Source of the DNA: Candidatus Aminicenantota bacterium
GTDB lineage: Bacteria > Acidobacteriota > Aminicenantia > UBA2199
Direction of reading: 5' to 3'
NCBI GenBank assembly: GCA_029938635.1
Contig: JAOZUQ010000013.1
Coordinates: 6,805 to 55,504, forward strand
Length of the DNA: 48,700 bases
Shown: positions 25,583 through 34,590 of the stretch, piece after piece
Position numbering within the stretch: position 1 is the stretch's first letter
Layout of the letters: each line of letters begins with the position of its first letter
Translations under genes and position numbers: made by a program
The notes under the pieces: generated by a model
Seen by the model: only the letters and a program-made list of their open reading frames with translations
Databases searched by the model: none
Told to the model about the DNA's origin: nothing

Positions 25583-27853
25583 ATGAAACCTATCAGGGTT
25601 GCTGTTATCGGCAATTATATTCCTCGTCAATGCGGAATTGCCACATTTACCAGAGACCTTGTAGAATCAATGCTTCATACCAAAAATCCACGTAAATTTG
25701 AAGTTGATGCATATGTGATTGCTATGAATGACCAGCAAAATTCCTACACATATCCTGACATTGTAAAAAGTACCATCAGGGAAGATTCACAGAGAGATTA
25801 TCTGAATGCTGTAAAATATATAAATTTAAGCAGTGCTGATATATGCCTTCTTCAACATGAATTCGGTATATTCGGAGGTGAGAGGGGAAAGTTTATCATC
25901 CCTCTGATCCAGAGGCTTGAAAAACCTTTAATTGTAACTTATCACACTGTGTTAAATAATCCTTCACCGATCGAAAAACGGATAATCCGGGAGTTAAGCA
26001 GAAAAGCAGAAAAAGTTGTAGTGATGAGTCAGAAAGCGATTACTTTTCTTAAAGAAATTTACGGTGTTCCAGGAGAAAAGATAGAATTGATACTCCATGG
26101 GGTTCCTGATCTGAATGTAAAACAAATAGGCAAATTCAAACAGATGCTCCACCTGGAGAAAAAAAGATCTCTTTTTACATTCGGGCTGCTAAGTAGAAAT
26201 AAAGGGATTGAAACTGTAATAAAAGCACTTCCGGAAGTTGTGAAGAATTATCCTGATATTCTATATATTGTTCTTGGAAAAACACATCCCAAGGTCGTTG
26301 AGGAGTCGGGTGAAGAGTATCGTTCTTATCTTAAACGTATGGCTGAAAGGCTTAATCTGAGAAATAATGTCTACTTTGACAACAGGTATATTACAAACGA
26401 GGAACTTTTTTCATATTTGACATCTATAGATATATATATAACTCCCTATTTAAATGAAGCACAGATAACAAGCGGTACATTATCTTATGCTATTGGTGCC
26501 GGTACTGCCGTGATCTCAACTCCATACTGGCATGCAGAGGAGATACTTTCGGAAGGGCGCGGGAGGATATTTGATTTTAATGATTCAAAGAATCTTGGAG
26601 AGATATTGATAGAATTATTTGACAATCCGGAAAAATTAAAAAAAATGAGGAGAAATGCATATAAATATGGTCAAAATACAACATGGACGGAGATTGGAGC
26701 CAAATATCTCACCATGTTATCAGCAATTAGGGAAAAACAGCATTATTTGAGAATAAAAGAAGATCCGGTAATCAATCCGTTAGTCCTCCCCAAATTTAAC
26801 CTCTCATATATAAAAAGAATAACAGACAGCACAGGTATCCTTCAGCATGCCAGTTATATCATTCCAAATTTCAAGGATGGCTATTGCCTTGATGATAATG
26901 CAAGGGCATTGTTAATGGTTGCCATGACCTTCAAGCAAAGAAAAGAGAAGGAAGCATTAGATTTAATTCCGGTTTATATGAGTTTTATTAATTATATGCA
27001 GAATAGTGATGGGTCATTTCATAATTTTCTTGGATTCAACAAAACCTTTCTTGATGAAAAAGGATCAGAAGATTCATTTGGAAGGGCCATATGGGCACTC
27101 GGATATCTTATACGATATGCACCGAATGCCGAATACAGAGTGATAGCTGACAACATTTTTCAAAAATCTGTTCCGGTATTTAAAACTTTAAGATCTTTAA
27201 GGGGAATTGCAAATACAATAGTCGGGATCTGTCATTATCTGACTTTTTCAAAGGAAAAAATGGAGTTGAATGAGATACTGAAAAAAATGGTATCTAAGAT
27301 TATAAAATCCTTTAAAAAAGAGAGTGATGATTCATGGGAATGGTTTGAACCTTTTCTGTCTTATGATAATGGAATAATTCCATATGCTCTTTTTTGCTCA
27401 TATGATCTGATGCCTGGAAAAGAGATCCTTACAATAGCAGTAAAGTCGATGAATTTCCTTGAAAATATAATTATGAAAAAAGGGTATTTGTCCCCGGTAG
27501 GATCTGATGGATGGTACCATAAAGGAAAATCATGTGCTGAATATGCACAACAACCGGTAGATGCTATGGCTGCGGTTTTAATGTTTCACCAGGCTTTCGT
27601 TGTGCTCAAAGATAAAAAATATGTATCAAAACTGATGGGTGGATTAATGTGGTTCCTCGGAGAAAATGACAATGGAAAATCTCTTTATGATTTTGAGACG
27701 AAGGGATGCCGTGACGGCCTTGAATATGATGGAGTGAGCATGAATCAGGGAGCGGAAAGTACTATTTCCTACTTTATAGCATTTCTGACAGTTTTATCTG
27801 CCCATGAAATGGAAGTGAAGGAGTTGAAAAATGCCGCTTATAAAAAGGTATAA
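25583..27853 (+). CDS. GT4-like glycosyltransferase fused to an (alpha/alpha) toroid-like C-terminal domain
   Basis: A 756-residue two-part protein. Residues 1 to about 395 are a GT-B glycosyltransferase: VAVIGNYIPRQCGIATFTRD at the N-terminus, LLQHEFGIFGGERG, TFGLLSRNKGIETVIKAL and ITSGTLSYAIGAG. The second glutamate of the usual EX7E motif is not obvious. Residues about 410-745 are helical with repeated aromatic/Asp motifs (GYCLDDNARALLM, DSFGRAIWALGY), resembling six-hairpin glycosidase toroids. Downstream GH130 and GT4 genes suggest synthesis and turnover of a manno-oligosaccharide. The fusion may build and trim the same glycan; that is inference. The GH130 start overlaps its 3' end. Confidence 0.78.
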   Translation: MKPIRVAVIGNYIPRQCGIATFTRDLVESMLHTKNPRKFEVDAYVIAMNDQQNSYTYPDIVKSTIREDSQRDYLNAVKYINLSSADICLLQHEFGIFGGERGKFIIPLIQRLEKPLIVTYHTVLNNPSPIEKRIIRELSRKAEKVVVMSQKAITFLKEIYGVPGEKIELILHGVPDLNVKQIGKFKQMLHLEKKRSLFTFGLLSRNKGIETVIKALPEVVKNYPDILYIVLGKTHPKVVEESGEEYRSYLKRMAERLNLRNNVYFDNRYITNEELFSYLTSIDIYITPYLNEAQITSGTLSYAIGAGTAVISTPYWHAEEILSEGRGRIFDFNDSKNLGEILIELFDNPEKLKKMRRNAYKYGQNTTWTEIGAKYLTMLSAIREKQHYLRIKEDPVINPLVLPKFNLSYIKRITDSTGILQHASYIIPNFKDGYCLDDNARALLMVAMTFKQRKEKEALDLIPVYMSFINYMQNSDGSFHNFLGFNKTFLDEKGSEDSFGRAIWALGYLIRYAPNAEYRVIADNIFQKSVPVFKTLRSLRGIANTIVGICHYLTFSKEKMELNEILKKMVSKIIKSFKKESDDSWEWFEPFLSYDNGIIPYALFCSYDLMPGKEILTIAVKSMNFLENIIMKKGYLSPVGSDGWYHKGKSCAEYAQQPVDAMAAVLMFHQAFVVLKDKKYVSKLMGGLMWFLGENDNGKSLYDFETKGCRDGLEYDGVSMNQGAESTISYFIAFLTVLSAHEMEVKELKNAAYKKV

Positions 27854-28760
27854 AAACAACCCGGTTTTAACAAAGCATGATGTGCCCTATCCGGTGGCAA
27901 CGGTACACAATGGGGCAGTATCAAAATATATGGATAGATATATAATGATATTTCGTTCACATCTTCTTAATGGCCGTTCGATCCTTGGAATTGCAGAAAG
28001 TGAAGACGGATTTTCTTTCAAGGTAAGAGAAAGGCCTTTTATGGTTCCTTCCAAGGTAGGAATTTTCAAAGAATATGAAGAGTATGGAATCGAGGACCCG
28101 AGGATTACTTTAATTGAAAATGAATATCTCATTACTTACAGTGCTTATTCAAGTCATGGTGTACGGGTTGGGATTGCAAAAACAACTGATTTTAAAAGTG
28201 TTGAAAGGATTTCCCTTATCACTGAGGCTGATTACCGGAATGTAGTGATCTTTCCTGAAAAATTCAACGGCTTTTATGCAAGGCTTGATCGTCCTCACTC
28301 CGAAATTGCTCCCTGGTCTATTTGGATCTCTTATTCGCCGGATCTGAAATTCTGGGGAGAATCCAAAAGAATAATGGCACCAATGCAATACCATTGGGAT
28401 GAGATGAAAATCGGGCCGGGAGCCCCCCCGGTAAAAACAGATAAAGGATGGCTGCATATTTATCATGGAGTTTTTTCAACTATGGACGGTTCTGTCTACA
28501 GATTAGGTATAGCACTTCACGATCTTAAAGACCCGTCAAAGATAATAGGTGTGGCAGATAATTGGATATTGCAACCGGAGGAGCCTTATGAGGTCACTGG
28601 TTATGTTCATAATGTTGTATTTTCATGTGCTGCAGTAAAAGAGGAAAATGATTCTATAAAAATATACTGGGGTGGTGCTGATTCCGTTATGTGTGTGGGA
28701 ACAGCTCTTGAAGATGATCTTGTTGAAATGTGTCTGAAGAACTCAAGGCCGGCTTTGTAA
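27831..28760 (+). CDS. GH130 family beta-mannoside phosphorylase or hydrolase (short form)
   Basis: A 309-residue five-bladed propeller protein of family GH130. It begins with YKNNPVLT and contains GIEDPRIT (86-93), the family's conserved Asp-containing motif, and GPGAPPVKTDKGWLHIYHG near 200-218. GH130 enzymes phosphorolyse beta-1,4- or beta-1,2-mannosides to mannose 1-phosphate, and some hydrolyse. The basic residues needed to bind phosphate cannot be settled by eye. It overlaps the GT4-toroid gene by 23 bases with a GGAG site inside that gene, and is followed after six bases by another GT4. The pairing of a roughly 300-residue and a roughly 490-residue GH130 recalls beta-1,2-mannobiose and oligomannan phosphorylase pairs. 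Confidence 0.86.
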   Translation: MPLIKRYKNNPVLTKHDVPYPVATVHNGAVSKYMDRYIMIFRSHLLNGRSILGIAESEDGFSFKVRERPFMVPSKVGIFKEYEEYGIEDPRITLIENEYLITYSAYSSHGVRVGIAKTTDFKSVERISLITEADYRNVVIFPEKFNGFYARLDRPHSEIAPWSIWISYSPDLKFWGESKRIMAPMQYHWDEMKIGPGAPPVKTDKGWLHIYHGVFSTMDGSVYRLGIALHDLKDPSKIIGVADNWILQPEEPYEVTGYVHNVVFSCAAVKEENDSIKIYWGGADSVMCVGTALEDDLVEMCLKNSRPAL

Positions 28761-28766
28761 GAGAAA

Positions 28767-29777
28767 ATGAGGATCGCAGTTCTTTCCCCGATCTGCTGGA
28801 GGACCCCTCCATCCAATTATGGACCCTGGGAACTGGTTGCTTCCAATTTAACTGAAGGACTGGTTGCTATTGGTATGGATGTGACTTTGTTTGCAACCGG
28901 AAACTCATTAACCTGTGGAAAATTGGAATATATTGCTGAACACCCCTATGAAGAGGATAGGGGAATGGACCCAAAAGTATGGGAATGTCTGCATATCAGC
29001 CATATGATGGAAATGGCGGAAAATTTTGATATCATTCATAATCATTATGATTTTTTACCTCTCACTTATTCACGTCTTGTAAGCACACCGATTGTAACTA
29101 CCATTCATGGTTTTTCTTCTGAAAAAATTTTAGCAGTTTACAAAGAATATAATGACAAGGTTCGATATGTTTCCATCAGTAATTCGGATAGAAGCTCTGA
29201 ACTTGATTATATTGCTACTGTTTACAATGGAATTAAAGTTGAAGATTTTGTTTTCAATAAAAATGATGGCAACTATTTACTTTTTTTTGGCCGTATTCAT
29301 CATGACAAGGGTACACATGAAGCAATACAGATTGCAAAAAAGGGGGGGATGAAGCTGGTCATTTCAGGGATCATACAGGACCGGAAATATTTTGACTCAA
29401 TGGTGAAACCATACATAAATGACAAGGATATTGTTTTTGCAGGGGCTGCCGGACCGGAAAAAAGGAATGACCTGCTCGGTAATGCTTATGCCCTGCTTCA
29501 TCCGATCAACTTTGATGAACCTTTCGGATTAAGTGTTGCAGAGTCTATGATGTGTGGAACTCCCGTTATAGCATTTAACCGTGGTTCCATGCCTGAGTTG
29601 ATAAGAGATGGGGAAACAGGCTTTTTAGTCGAAAATGTTGATGAAGCTGTAGAAGCCCTGAAAAAAATAAAAAAGATAGACCCTTACTACTGCATGGAAT
29701 GGAGCAGGAAAAATTTCAGCAGAGAAAGGATGGTCAACGATTATATTAATGTATATAAAATGGTACTGAGCAAATGA
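28767..29777 (+). CDS. Glycosyltransferase family 4 protein of the GH130 cluster
   Basis: A 336-residue GT-B enzyme with NYGPWELVASNL (17-28), FDIIHNHYDF (87-96), LFFGRIHHDKGTHEAI (172-187) and the EX7E pair Glu251 and Glu259 in EPFGLSVAE. The NYGPWE start is typical of a GT4 subgroup often found beside GH130 genes. A GDP-mannose-dependent transferase is plausible. It is the last plus-strand gene of the cluster and ends six bases before the stop of the convergent long GH130 gene, with no terminator between. Confidence 0.85.
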   Translation: MRIAVLSPICWRTPPSNYGPWELVASNLTEGLVAIGMDVTLFATGNSLTCGKLEYIAEHPYEEDRGMDPKVWECLHISHMMEMAENFDIIHNHYDFLPLTYSRLVSTPIVTTIHGFSSEKILAVYKEYNDKVRYVSISNSDRSSELDYIATVYNGIKVEDFVFNKNDGNYLLFFGRIHHDKGTHEAIQIAKKGGMKLVISGIIQDRKYFDSMVKPYINDKDIVFAGAAGPEKRNDLLGNAYALLHPINFDEPFGLSVAESMMCGTPVIAFNRGSMPELIRDGETGFLVENVDEAVEALKKIKKIDPYYCMEWSRKNFSRERMVNDYINVYKMVLSK

Positions 29778-29783
29778 ATTCCC

Positions 29784-31253
29784 TTATGAATTATTATTCA
29801 ACTCATCAAAGAGATCATCCAGTGAGACGGAAGCAAATGTGGAAGCATAATCAGACATTGCATAGGGGATTATCAGCTCATTATTATGAATTATTGCGCC
29901 ACAGGAGTAAACAACATTAGGGACATATCCTTCCCTCTCTTCTTCATTTGGTGTAAGAAGAGGTTCCTTCAGCCGGGCGATCACTTTTGAAGGATCTTCC
30001 AGGTCCAGCAGTGTGATTCCAAGAGAGTATTGCCTGAGCGGCCCCACACCGTGGGTTAAAAGTATCCACCCTTTATCTGTTTCAATTGGTGATCCGGAAT
30101 TCCCTATCTGGACAAATTCCCATGGATATTTTGGCTCTTCAATTATTTTCGCCTCGTTCCATATCCTCATGTCGTCAGAATAAGTGATATAGTTGTTGAC
30201 CCCGTCTGAACGGGAGATCATTGCATACCTGCCATTGATCTTTCGCGGGAACATAGACATCCCCTTGTTTTGCGCAAATTCACCATTGATTGGACTGGTT
30301 TTAAAATGGTAAAAATCTTTTGTTTCAATAAGTTTTGGAATTATTGTAAAACCGTTATATGCAGTATAGGTTGCATAATATGTGATATTGCCATTATCTT
30401 CTTTGAACCTGACGAACCTCGCATCTTCAATACCGTTGCTTTCAGTGTAAGACACAGGAAAGAGAACTCTCTCCGAAATTCCGGTATCCATTGAAAAAGT
30501 GATCTCATAGTGGGAGTTGGCAAGCCAGCGGACAGCCTGTAATACTTTTTTTTTTGAGGGGGTTAATTTCACTTCTTTCTTGACATCTGCAATGCTTGAA
30601 AGGAGTTCCCCGTAAACAAATTTATTACCCAGTTTATCCATTACCATATTCACAACATCTTTATAAACATGCATTTCGTTCAGCTTTTTTAAAAATTGTT
30701 TCTTTTCATAAACATGGCGCTTTATGATCTCGGGAACATCAACCAGATTTCCCGGAGGTTTAAATGTGATATTCCCTTCGCTGTCAATAATTCCCAGCCT
30801 GAAAACAAGTGATGAAATATGCCCTTCCCCAGTCGCTCTGAAGCTTACAATAATTCTCTTCTGTCCATTCTCCAGGGAAGACTGATCAGGATCTTCTACA
30901 ACAGAAGGATTAAAAAAAGCTGCTGATTCAATGGAAAATTCCAGTGTAAAATATGAACCGATCAAGAGTTTTCTTTTATGAGATAATAAACCTTTATCAT
31001 AATCAATCTGCTGCAGAATGTAACTTATATTTTCAAAATTCTTTTTAAATATCTGGGTTATGTTCCGGTGCCTTTTTGAAAACTTTCTCAATACCTGGTT
31101 TAGAAGAAGATTTATACCCTCTTCATTCACGTTAAGAATCTTCTTAATTATTGATTGAGCCCGATCATCCTGACCAGGCATAAAAAAACGAGTTATCACA
31201 CGTTTGGGATCAGGATAGAACCTTATATCTTTTCTTTTTACTGATATTGCCAT
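29784..31253 (-). CDS. GH130 family beta-mannoside phosphorylase-like protein (long form)
   Basis: A 489-residue protein with a helical N-terminal extension of about 95 residues before the propeller domain. The GH130 motif is GIEDARF (274-280), with Asp277 as the candidate catalytic residue. Later motifs SGSPIETDKGWILLTHGVGP and EGYVPNVVYSCG are those of the family. It probably acts on longer manno-oligosaccharides than the short GH130 nearby, by analogy with known pairs. The ATG at 31253 is 20 bases after the glutamine synthetase stop. A longer frame to 31328 would overlap that gene by 56 bases. It is likely cotranscribed with glutamine synthetase. Confidence 0.83.
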   Translation of the reverse strand: MAISVKRKDIRFYPDPKRVITRFFMPGQDDRAQSIIKKILNVNEEGINLLLNQVLRKFSKRHRNITQIFKKNFENISYILQQIDYDKGLLSHKRKLLIGSYFTLEFSIESAAFFNPSVVEDPDQSSLENGQKRIIVSFRATGEGHISSLVFRLGIIDSEGNITFKPPGNLVDVPEIIKRHVYEKKQFLKKLNEMHVYKDVVNMVMDKLGNKFVYGELLSSIADVKKEVKLTPSKKKVLQAVRWLANSHYEITFSMDTGISERVLFPVSYTESNGIEDARFVRFKEDNGNITYYATYTAYNGFTIIPKLIETKDFYHFKTSPINGEFAQNKGMSMFPRKINGRYAMISRSDGVNNYITYSDDMRIWNEAKIIEEPKYPWEFVQIGNSGSPIETDKGWILLTHGVGPLRQYSLGITLLDLEDPSKVIARLKEPLLTPNEEEREGYVPNVVYSCGAIIHNNELIIPYAMSDYASTFASVSLDDLFDELNNNS

Positions 31254-31272
31254 AAAAATTCTCTTATAAATC

Positions 31273-32754
31273 CTAACCGCAGTGGAGGAACTCCTGGATA
31301 AGATCTCTGAGAGCATCAGCATTTCCAAAAAGTTTCTCGCTTAAGTCCATATCTTTATAATTTTTCAACTCTTTTATAACTCCATCTAGTATCGATACCG
31401 GGAAGATCCCATCCTTTTCATAAAAATGTCTGTCTCTGTCAAGACAATCAGCTGCTTCACTGCATGAGGAGGGGAGTTGATCCAGATTTTTTTTGGTAGA
31501 GGCATCGTCAGTAATATATAATTTTTCTGCAATTTTCAATGAATCAGGATGTTCCAGACCTTTGATCGCGGCAATAGTCATTCCTGCAAGCAATAGATGT
31601 ATATTTGCACTTCCGTCAGGATTTCTCAGTTCAACAGTTTGATTATTTACGGTGTGGTTGTTGTCAGGTTCATTTGGATTGGCGATCTTTACCATATCTG
31701 AAACACCAAGCCATCCAAGGGGAACTCTCACAAGAACCGACCTGTTTCTGTCGCCCCAGCATATGCTTGTCGGTGCCTCCTGATGCGGGACCAGTCTGAG
31801 GAAGGAAGTGGGCACAGTGTTGCCAAATGCAGTCAAAGATGGAGCCAGTTGAAGGAAACCGGCAATTAATTTTTTTGCATCAGGGCTGAGCTTATCGTTT
31901 TCAACCATTACATTTTCATTGTCTTTAGCAAGCCTGCAATGGATATGAAGGCCGCTGCCTGCATGACCCACTATGATCTTTGGTGCGAAACTAACCTCCA
32001 TCTCATATTTATATGCAATTTCACGAACTGCCCACTTTGCAAGAACCAGTTGGTCAGCTGCATCTTCAACTGAACAGGGGAGGAATTCGATCTCATGCTG
32101 AACCATTTCCAGATCCTCATGAATAATATTCCCGACCTCAGCATGACCATATTTTATCTTTCCTCCGATCTCACTGATGGTTTTCATTGCCTCTCTTCTG
32201 ATGGACCCCCATTTAGAGAATGGGTGAGATTCATGATAGCCTTTCTGTTCAATGATCGGATAGATCGAGTCTATCTCAGAGAGAAGATAATATTCAAGTT
32301 CTCCGAGAGCTTCAAAAGTATAACCGGTCTTTTTCTTAAGGAGATCGTGGGCATTTTTCAGGATATTTTCAGGAGCGCTCTCCAAAGGTGTGCCATCAGC
32401 TTTAAAATAAGCACAGAGAATATCTATAGTTGGTATCTCGGTAAAAGGGTTAAGGAAAGCTGTTTTGAATTTGGGTATTACATAAAGATCACTGGAACTT
32501 GCATCTATGTAGGAAAAAAGGCTTGAACCGTCAACTCTCTCACCGTTTGAAAGCAGGGAATCTAGGTGTTCAATACTATTGATAACAAAATTAAGGGTCT
32601 TCAATCTCCCATCCCCACCCAGATAGCGGAAATTCACCATCTTTATATCATTTTTTTCGATGTACTTAATTATATCTGCTTTAGTAAAATCTTCTGCGGG
32701 TTTATTCAGGAAACTTACAATCTTATTCGGGTTTAAGTTGATTTGTTTGTCCAT
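31273..32754 (-). CDS. Divergent glutamine synthetase
   Basis: A 493-residue glutamine synthetase fold protein: glutamate plus ammonia plus ATP to glutamine. Active-site motifs are GELEYYL (151-157), HAEVG with the later EIE (204-223), GSGLHIH (266-272) and NRSVLVRVP (337-345). Departures from classical GlnA are clear: PTSFLRLVPHQEAP replaces NSYKRLVPGYEAP, and KKNLDQLP has Asp where the adenylylated Tyr of NLYxLP sits. Regulation by adenylylation is therefore unlikely. A related gamma-glutamyl ligase is an alternative. The ATG at 32754 follows GAGGAGAA. The upstream in-frame extension to 32829 covers the promoter. Confidence 0.85.
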   Translation of the reverse strand: MDKQINLNPNKIVSFLNKPAEDFTKADIIKYIEKNDIKMVNFRYLGGDGRLKTLNFVINSIEHLDSLLSNGERVDGSSLFSYIDASSSDLYVIPKFKTAFLNPFTEIPTIDILCAYFKADGTPLESAPENILKNAHDLLKKKTGYTFEALGELEYYLLSEIDSIYPIIEQKGYHESHPFSKWGSIRREAMKTISEIGGKIKYGHAEVGNIIHEDLEMVQHEIEFLPCSVEDAADQLVLAKWAVREIAYKYEMEVSFAPKIIVGHAGSGLHIHCRLAKDNENVMVENDKLSPDAKKLIAGFLQLAPSLTAFGNTVPTSFLRLVPHQEAPTSICWGDRNRSVLVRVPLGWLGVSDMVKIANPNEPDNNHTVNNQTVELRNPDGSANIHLLLAGMTIAAIKGLEHPDSLKIAEKLYITDDASTKKNLDQLPSSCSEAADCLDRDRHFYEKDGIFPVSILDGVIKELKNYKDMDLSEKLFGNADALRDLIQEFLHCG

Positions 32755-32800
32755 AATAGTTCTCCTCATAAAATAAATAAACTTAAATATAAAGTACTTC

Positions 32801-32829
32801 ATAATAGTATATAAGATCACTAATATCAA
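32801..32829 (-). promoter_or_regulatory. Promoter of the glutamine synthetase operon
   Basis: On the minus strand TTGATA (32829-32824), exactly 17 bases, TATTAT (32806-32801). The predicted leader is about 40 bases. The -35 lies 18 bases from the -35 of the divergent POT promoter. Confidence 0.5.
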
Positions 32830-32847
32830 GATTGAAATAAAAAATGC

Positions 32848-32876
32848 TTTACATCAAATCTGTGTTTATATAAAAT
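32848..32876 (+). promoter_or_regulatory. Promoter of the POT transporter gene
   Basis: TTTACA (32848-32853), 17 bases, TAAAAT (32871-32876). An AAAGGAGA ribosome site and the ATG follow after a leader of about 37 bases. Confidence 0.5.
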
Positions 32877-32919
32877 ATGATTTTCAAACTGAAGTTCAAA
32901 TAATTGAAAAGGAGAAAAA

Positions 32920-34578
32920 ATGTTTAAAAATCATCCCAAAGGACTAATTGTATTGTTTTTTGCAAATATGGGAGAGAGGTTCGGATACTACACAATGATC
33001 CCGATCTTTGCTCTCTTTTTTCAGGCCAAGTTCGGAATGTCACCTGAGAGTGTCGGAAATCTATGGTCTGCTTTTCTTTTTGCTATTTATTTCCTTCCGC
33101 TTTTCGGAGGTATCCTTGCTGATAAAATAGGATATGGAAGGACCATCACGGTAGGCATAGTCTTCATGATAATTGGTTATGCTCTTATGGGAATTCCCAC
33201 CAATTCAATGCTATTCATCTATTTCGCACTATTTGTTATTGCATTAGGTACAGGTTTCTTTAAAGGAAATCTTGCAGTAATTCTTGGTAATTTGTATGAA
33301 GAGCAGGGATATAAAAAACTTCATGATGCTGCTTTCAATATTTTCTATATGGGAATAAATATCGGAGCATTTTTTGCTCCATATGCTGCAACCTTTCTAA
33401 GAGACTGGCTTCTCCGTAAAGACGGCTTTACATATGTGGCAAGTGTTCCCGGTATGATACATCAGTTTTATAAGGGAAAACTGGAAAATATTGCTGAACT
33501 TGAAGCAATTGCCAGGGATCAGATGGGTAATGCATATACAAATATTACCGATTTCGGGGAAAAATATATTAATTCCCTGAGCCAGGGTTATAATGCGGCT
33601 TTTGCACTTGCAGCATGTAGTATAGTAATTTCCCTGCTGATCTTTAAATTTTATAAAAAATATTATAAACATGCCGATTATCTGCACAGCAAAAAAGTTA
33701 ATAACAAAAATAGTGTCGAACTTACTCCGAAACAGACAAAGGAGAGAATTGTTGCACTGATACTTGTTTTTACAGTAGTGATCTTTTTCTGGATGGCCTT
33801 CCATCAGAACGGATTAACATTAACCTGGTTTGCACGTGATTATACAGTAGATAGTGTGTCGCCATTTACAAAGATATTCTTTGACCTGCCTGCTTTTCTC
33901 TCAATTATAGCGATAATAATCGGATTAGTATTTGTTGTAAAAAAATCATCACTTCCGAAAACAAAAGCGTCAGGGGCAATGGTCATGATAATAGCGGCTA
34001 TTGTCCTATGGTGGAGGTATGGAACATTCGGTGACGCTAATCCTATATCTCCCGAGTTGTTCCAATCATTTAATCCGATCTTTGTAGTGTTCCTGACACC
34101 TGTGATCGTCGCCTTCTTTGCCTGGCTTAACAAAAGAGGCAAAGAACCGTCATCCCCGAAGAAGATCGGCATAGGTATGCTGCTTCTTGCTGCAGGCTGG
34201 ATAATTATGATACTTGCTTCACTCGGATTGATCAGCCCGAAAGCTCTTGCGGGAATAGGGGGGACCTCACCTTTCCTTGTAGCACCATACTGGCTTATTG
34301 GCATGTATTTCACTCTTACGGTATCTGAACTTTTTATCAGCCCGATGGGGCTTGCTTTTGTTGCCAAGGTATCTCCTCCAAAATTTCGCGGAATGATGCA
34401 GGGGGGGTGGTTAGCAGCAACTGCAATAGGTAATATGTTATCAGGACAGGTAGCAAAACCATACGCTGCAATGGAGTTATGGCAGACCTATACACTTCTG
34501 GTAGTTACATCCCTTATGTCTGCAACGTTTATGTTCCTGATTATAAAGAAGCTTGAACGGGTGACGGAAAATTCCTGA
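32920..34578 (+). CDS. POT/PTR2 family peptide:proton symporter-like transporter
   Basis: A 552-residue major facilitator protein with 12-14 membrane segments, starting FKNHPKGLIVLFFANMGERFGYYTM. This is the POT signature in helix 1, and the family imports di- and tripeptides with protons. The canonical E-x-x-E-R-F motif is changed: Asn16 replaces the first Glu while Glu19, Arg20 and Phe21 remain. FFKGNLAVILGNLY and NIGAFFAPY are the usual second signature. It has its own promoter and a good ribosome site. The changed motif may alter proton coupling. It stands divergent to glutamine synthetase, consistent with nitrogen acquisition. Confidence 0.88.
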   Translation: MFKNHPKGLIVLFFANMGERFGYYTMIPIFALFFQAKFGMSPESVGNLWSAFLFAIYFLPLFGGILADKIGYGRTITVGIVFMIIGYALMGIPTNSMLFIYFALFVIALGTGFFKGNLAVILGNLYEEQGYKKLHDAAFNIFYMGINIGAFFAPYAATFLRDWLLRKDGFTYVASVPGMIHQFYKGKLENIAELEAIARDQMGNAYTNITDFGEKYINSLSQGYNAAFALAACSIVISLLIFKFYKKYYKHADYLHSKKVNNKNSVELTPKQTKERIVALILVFTVVIFFWMAFHQNGLTLTWFARDYTVDSVSPFTKIFFDLPAFLSIIAIIIGLVFVVKKSSLPKTKASGAMVMIIAAIVLWWRYGTFGDANPISPELFQSFNPIFVVFLTPVIVAFFAWLNKRGKEPSSPKKIGIGMLLLAAGWIIMILASLGLISPKALAGIGGTSPFLVAPYWLIGMYFTLTVSELFISPMGLAFVAKVSPPKFRGMMQGGWLAATAIGNMLSGQVAKPYAAMELWQTYTLLVVTSLMSATFMFLIIKKLERVTENS

Positions 34579-34584
34579 TAAAAT
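34576..34584 (+). promoter_or_regulatory. Extended -10 promoter predicted to give a leaderless mRNA
   Basis: TGATAAAAT overlaps the TGA stop of the POT gene. The ATG at 34591 is six bases beyond the -10, so transcription would begin at the start codon. No ribosome site is present. Confidence 0.4.
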
Positions 34585-34590
34585 AGTTTA

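Noticed and set aside
31253-31328. N-terminal extension of the long GH130 protein overlapping glutamine synthetase
   Set aside because: No ribosome site and an unnatural 56-base overlap; the ATG at 31253 gives a normal gene junction.
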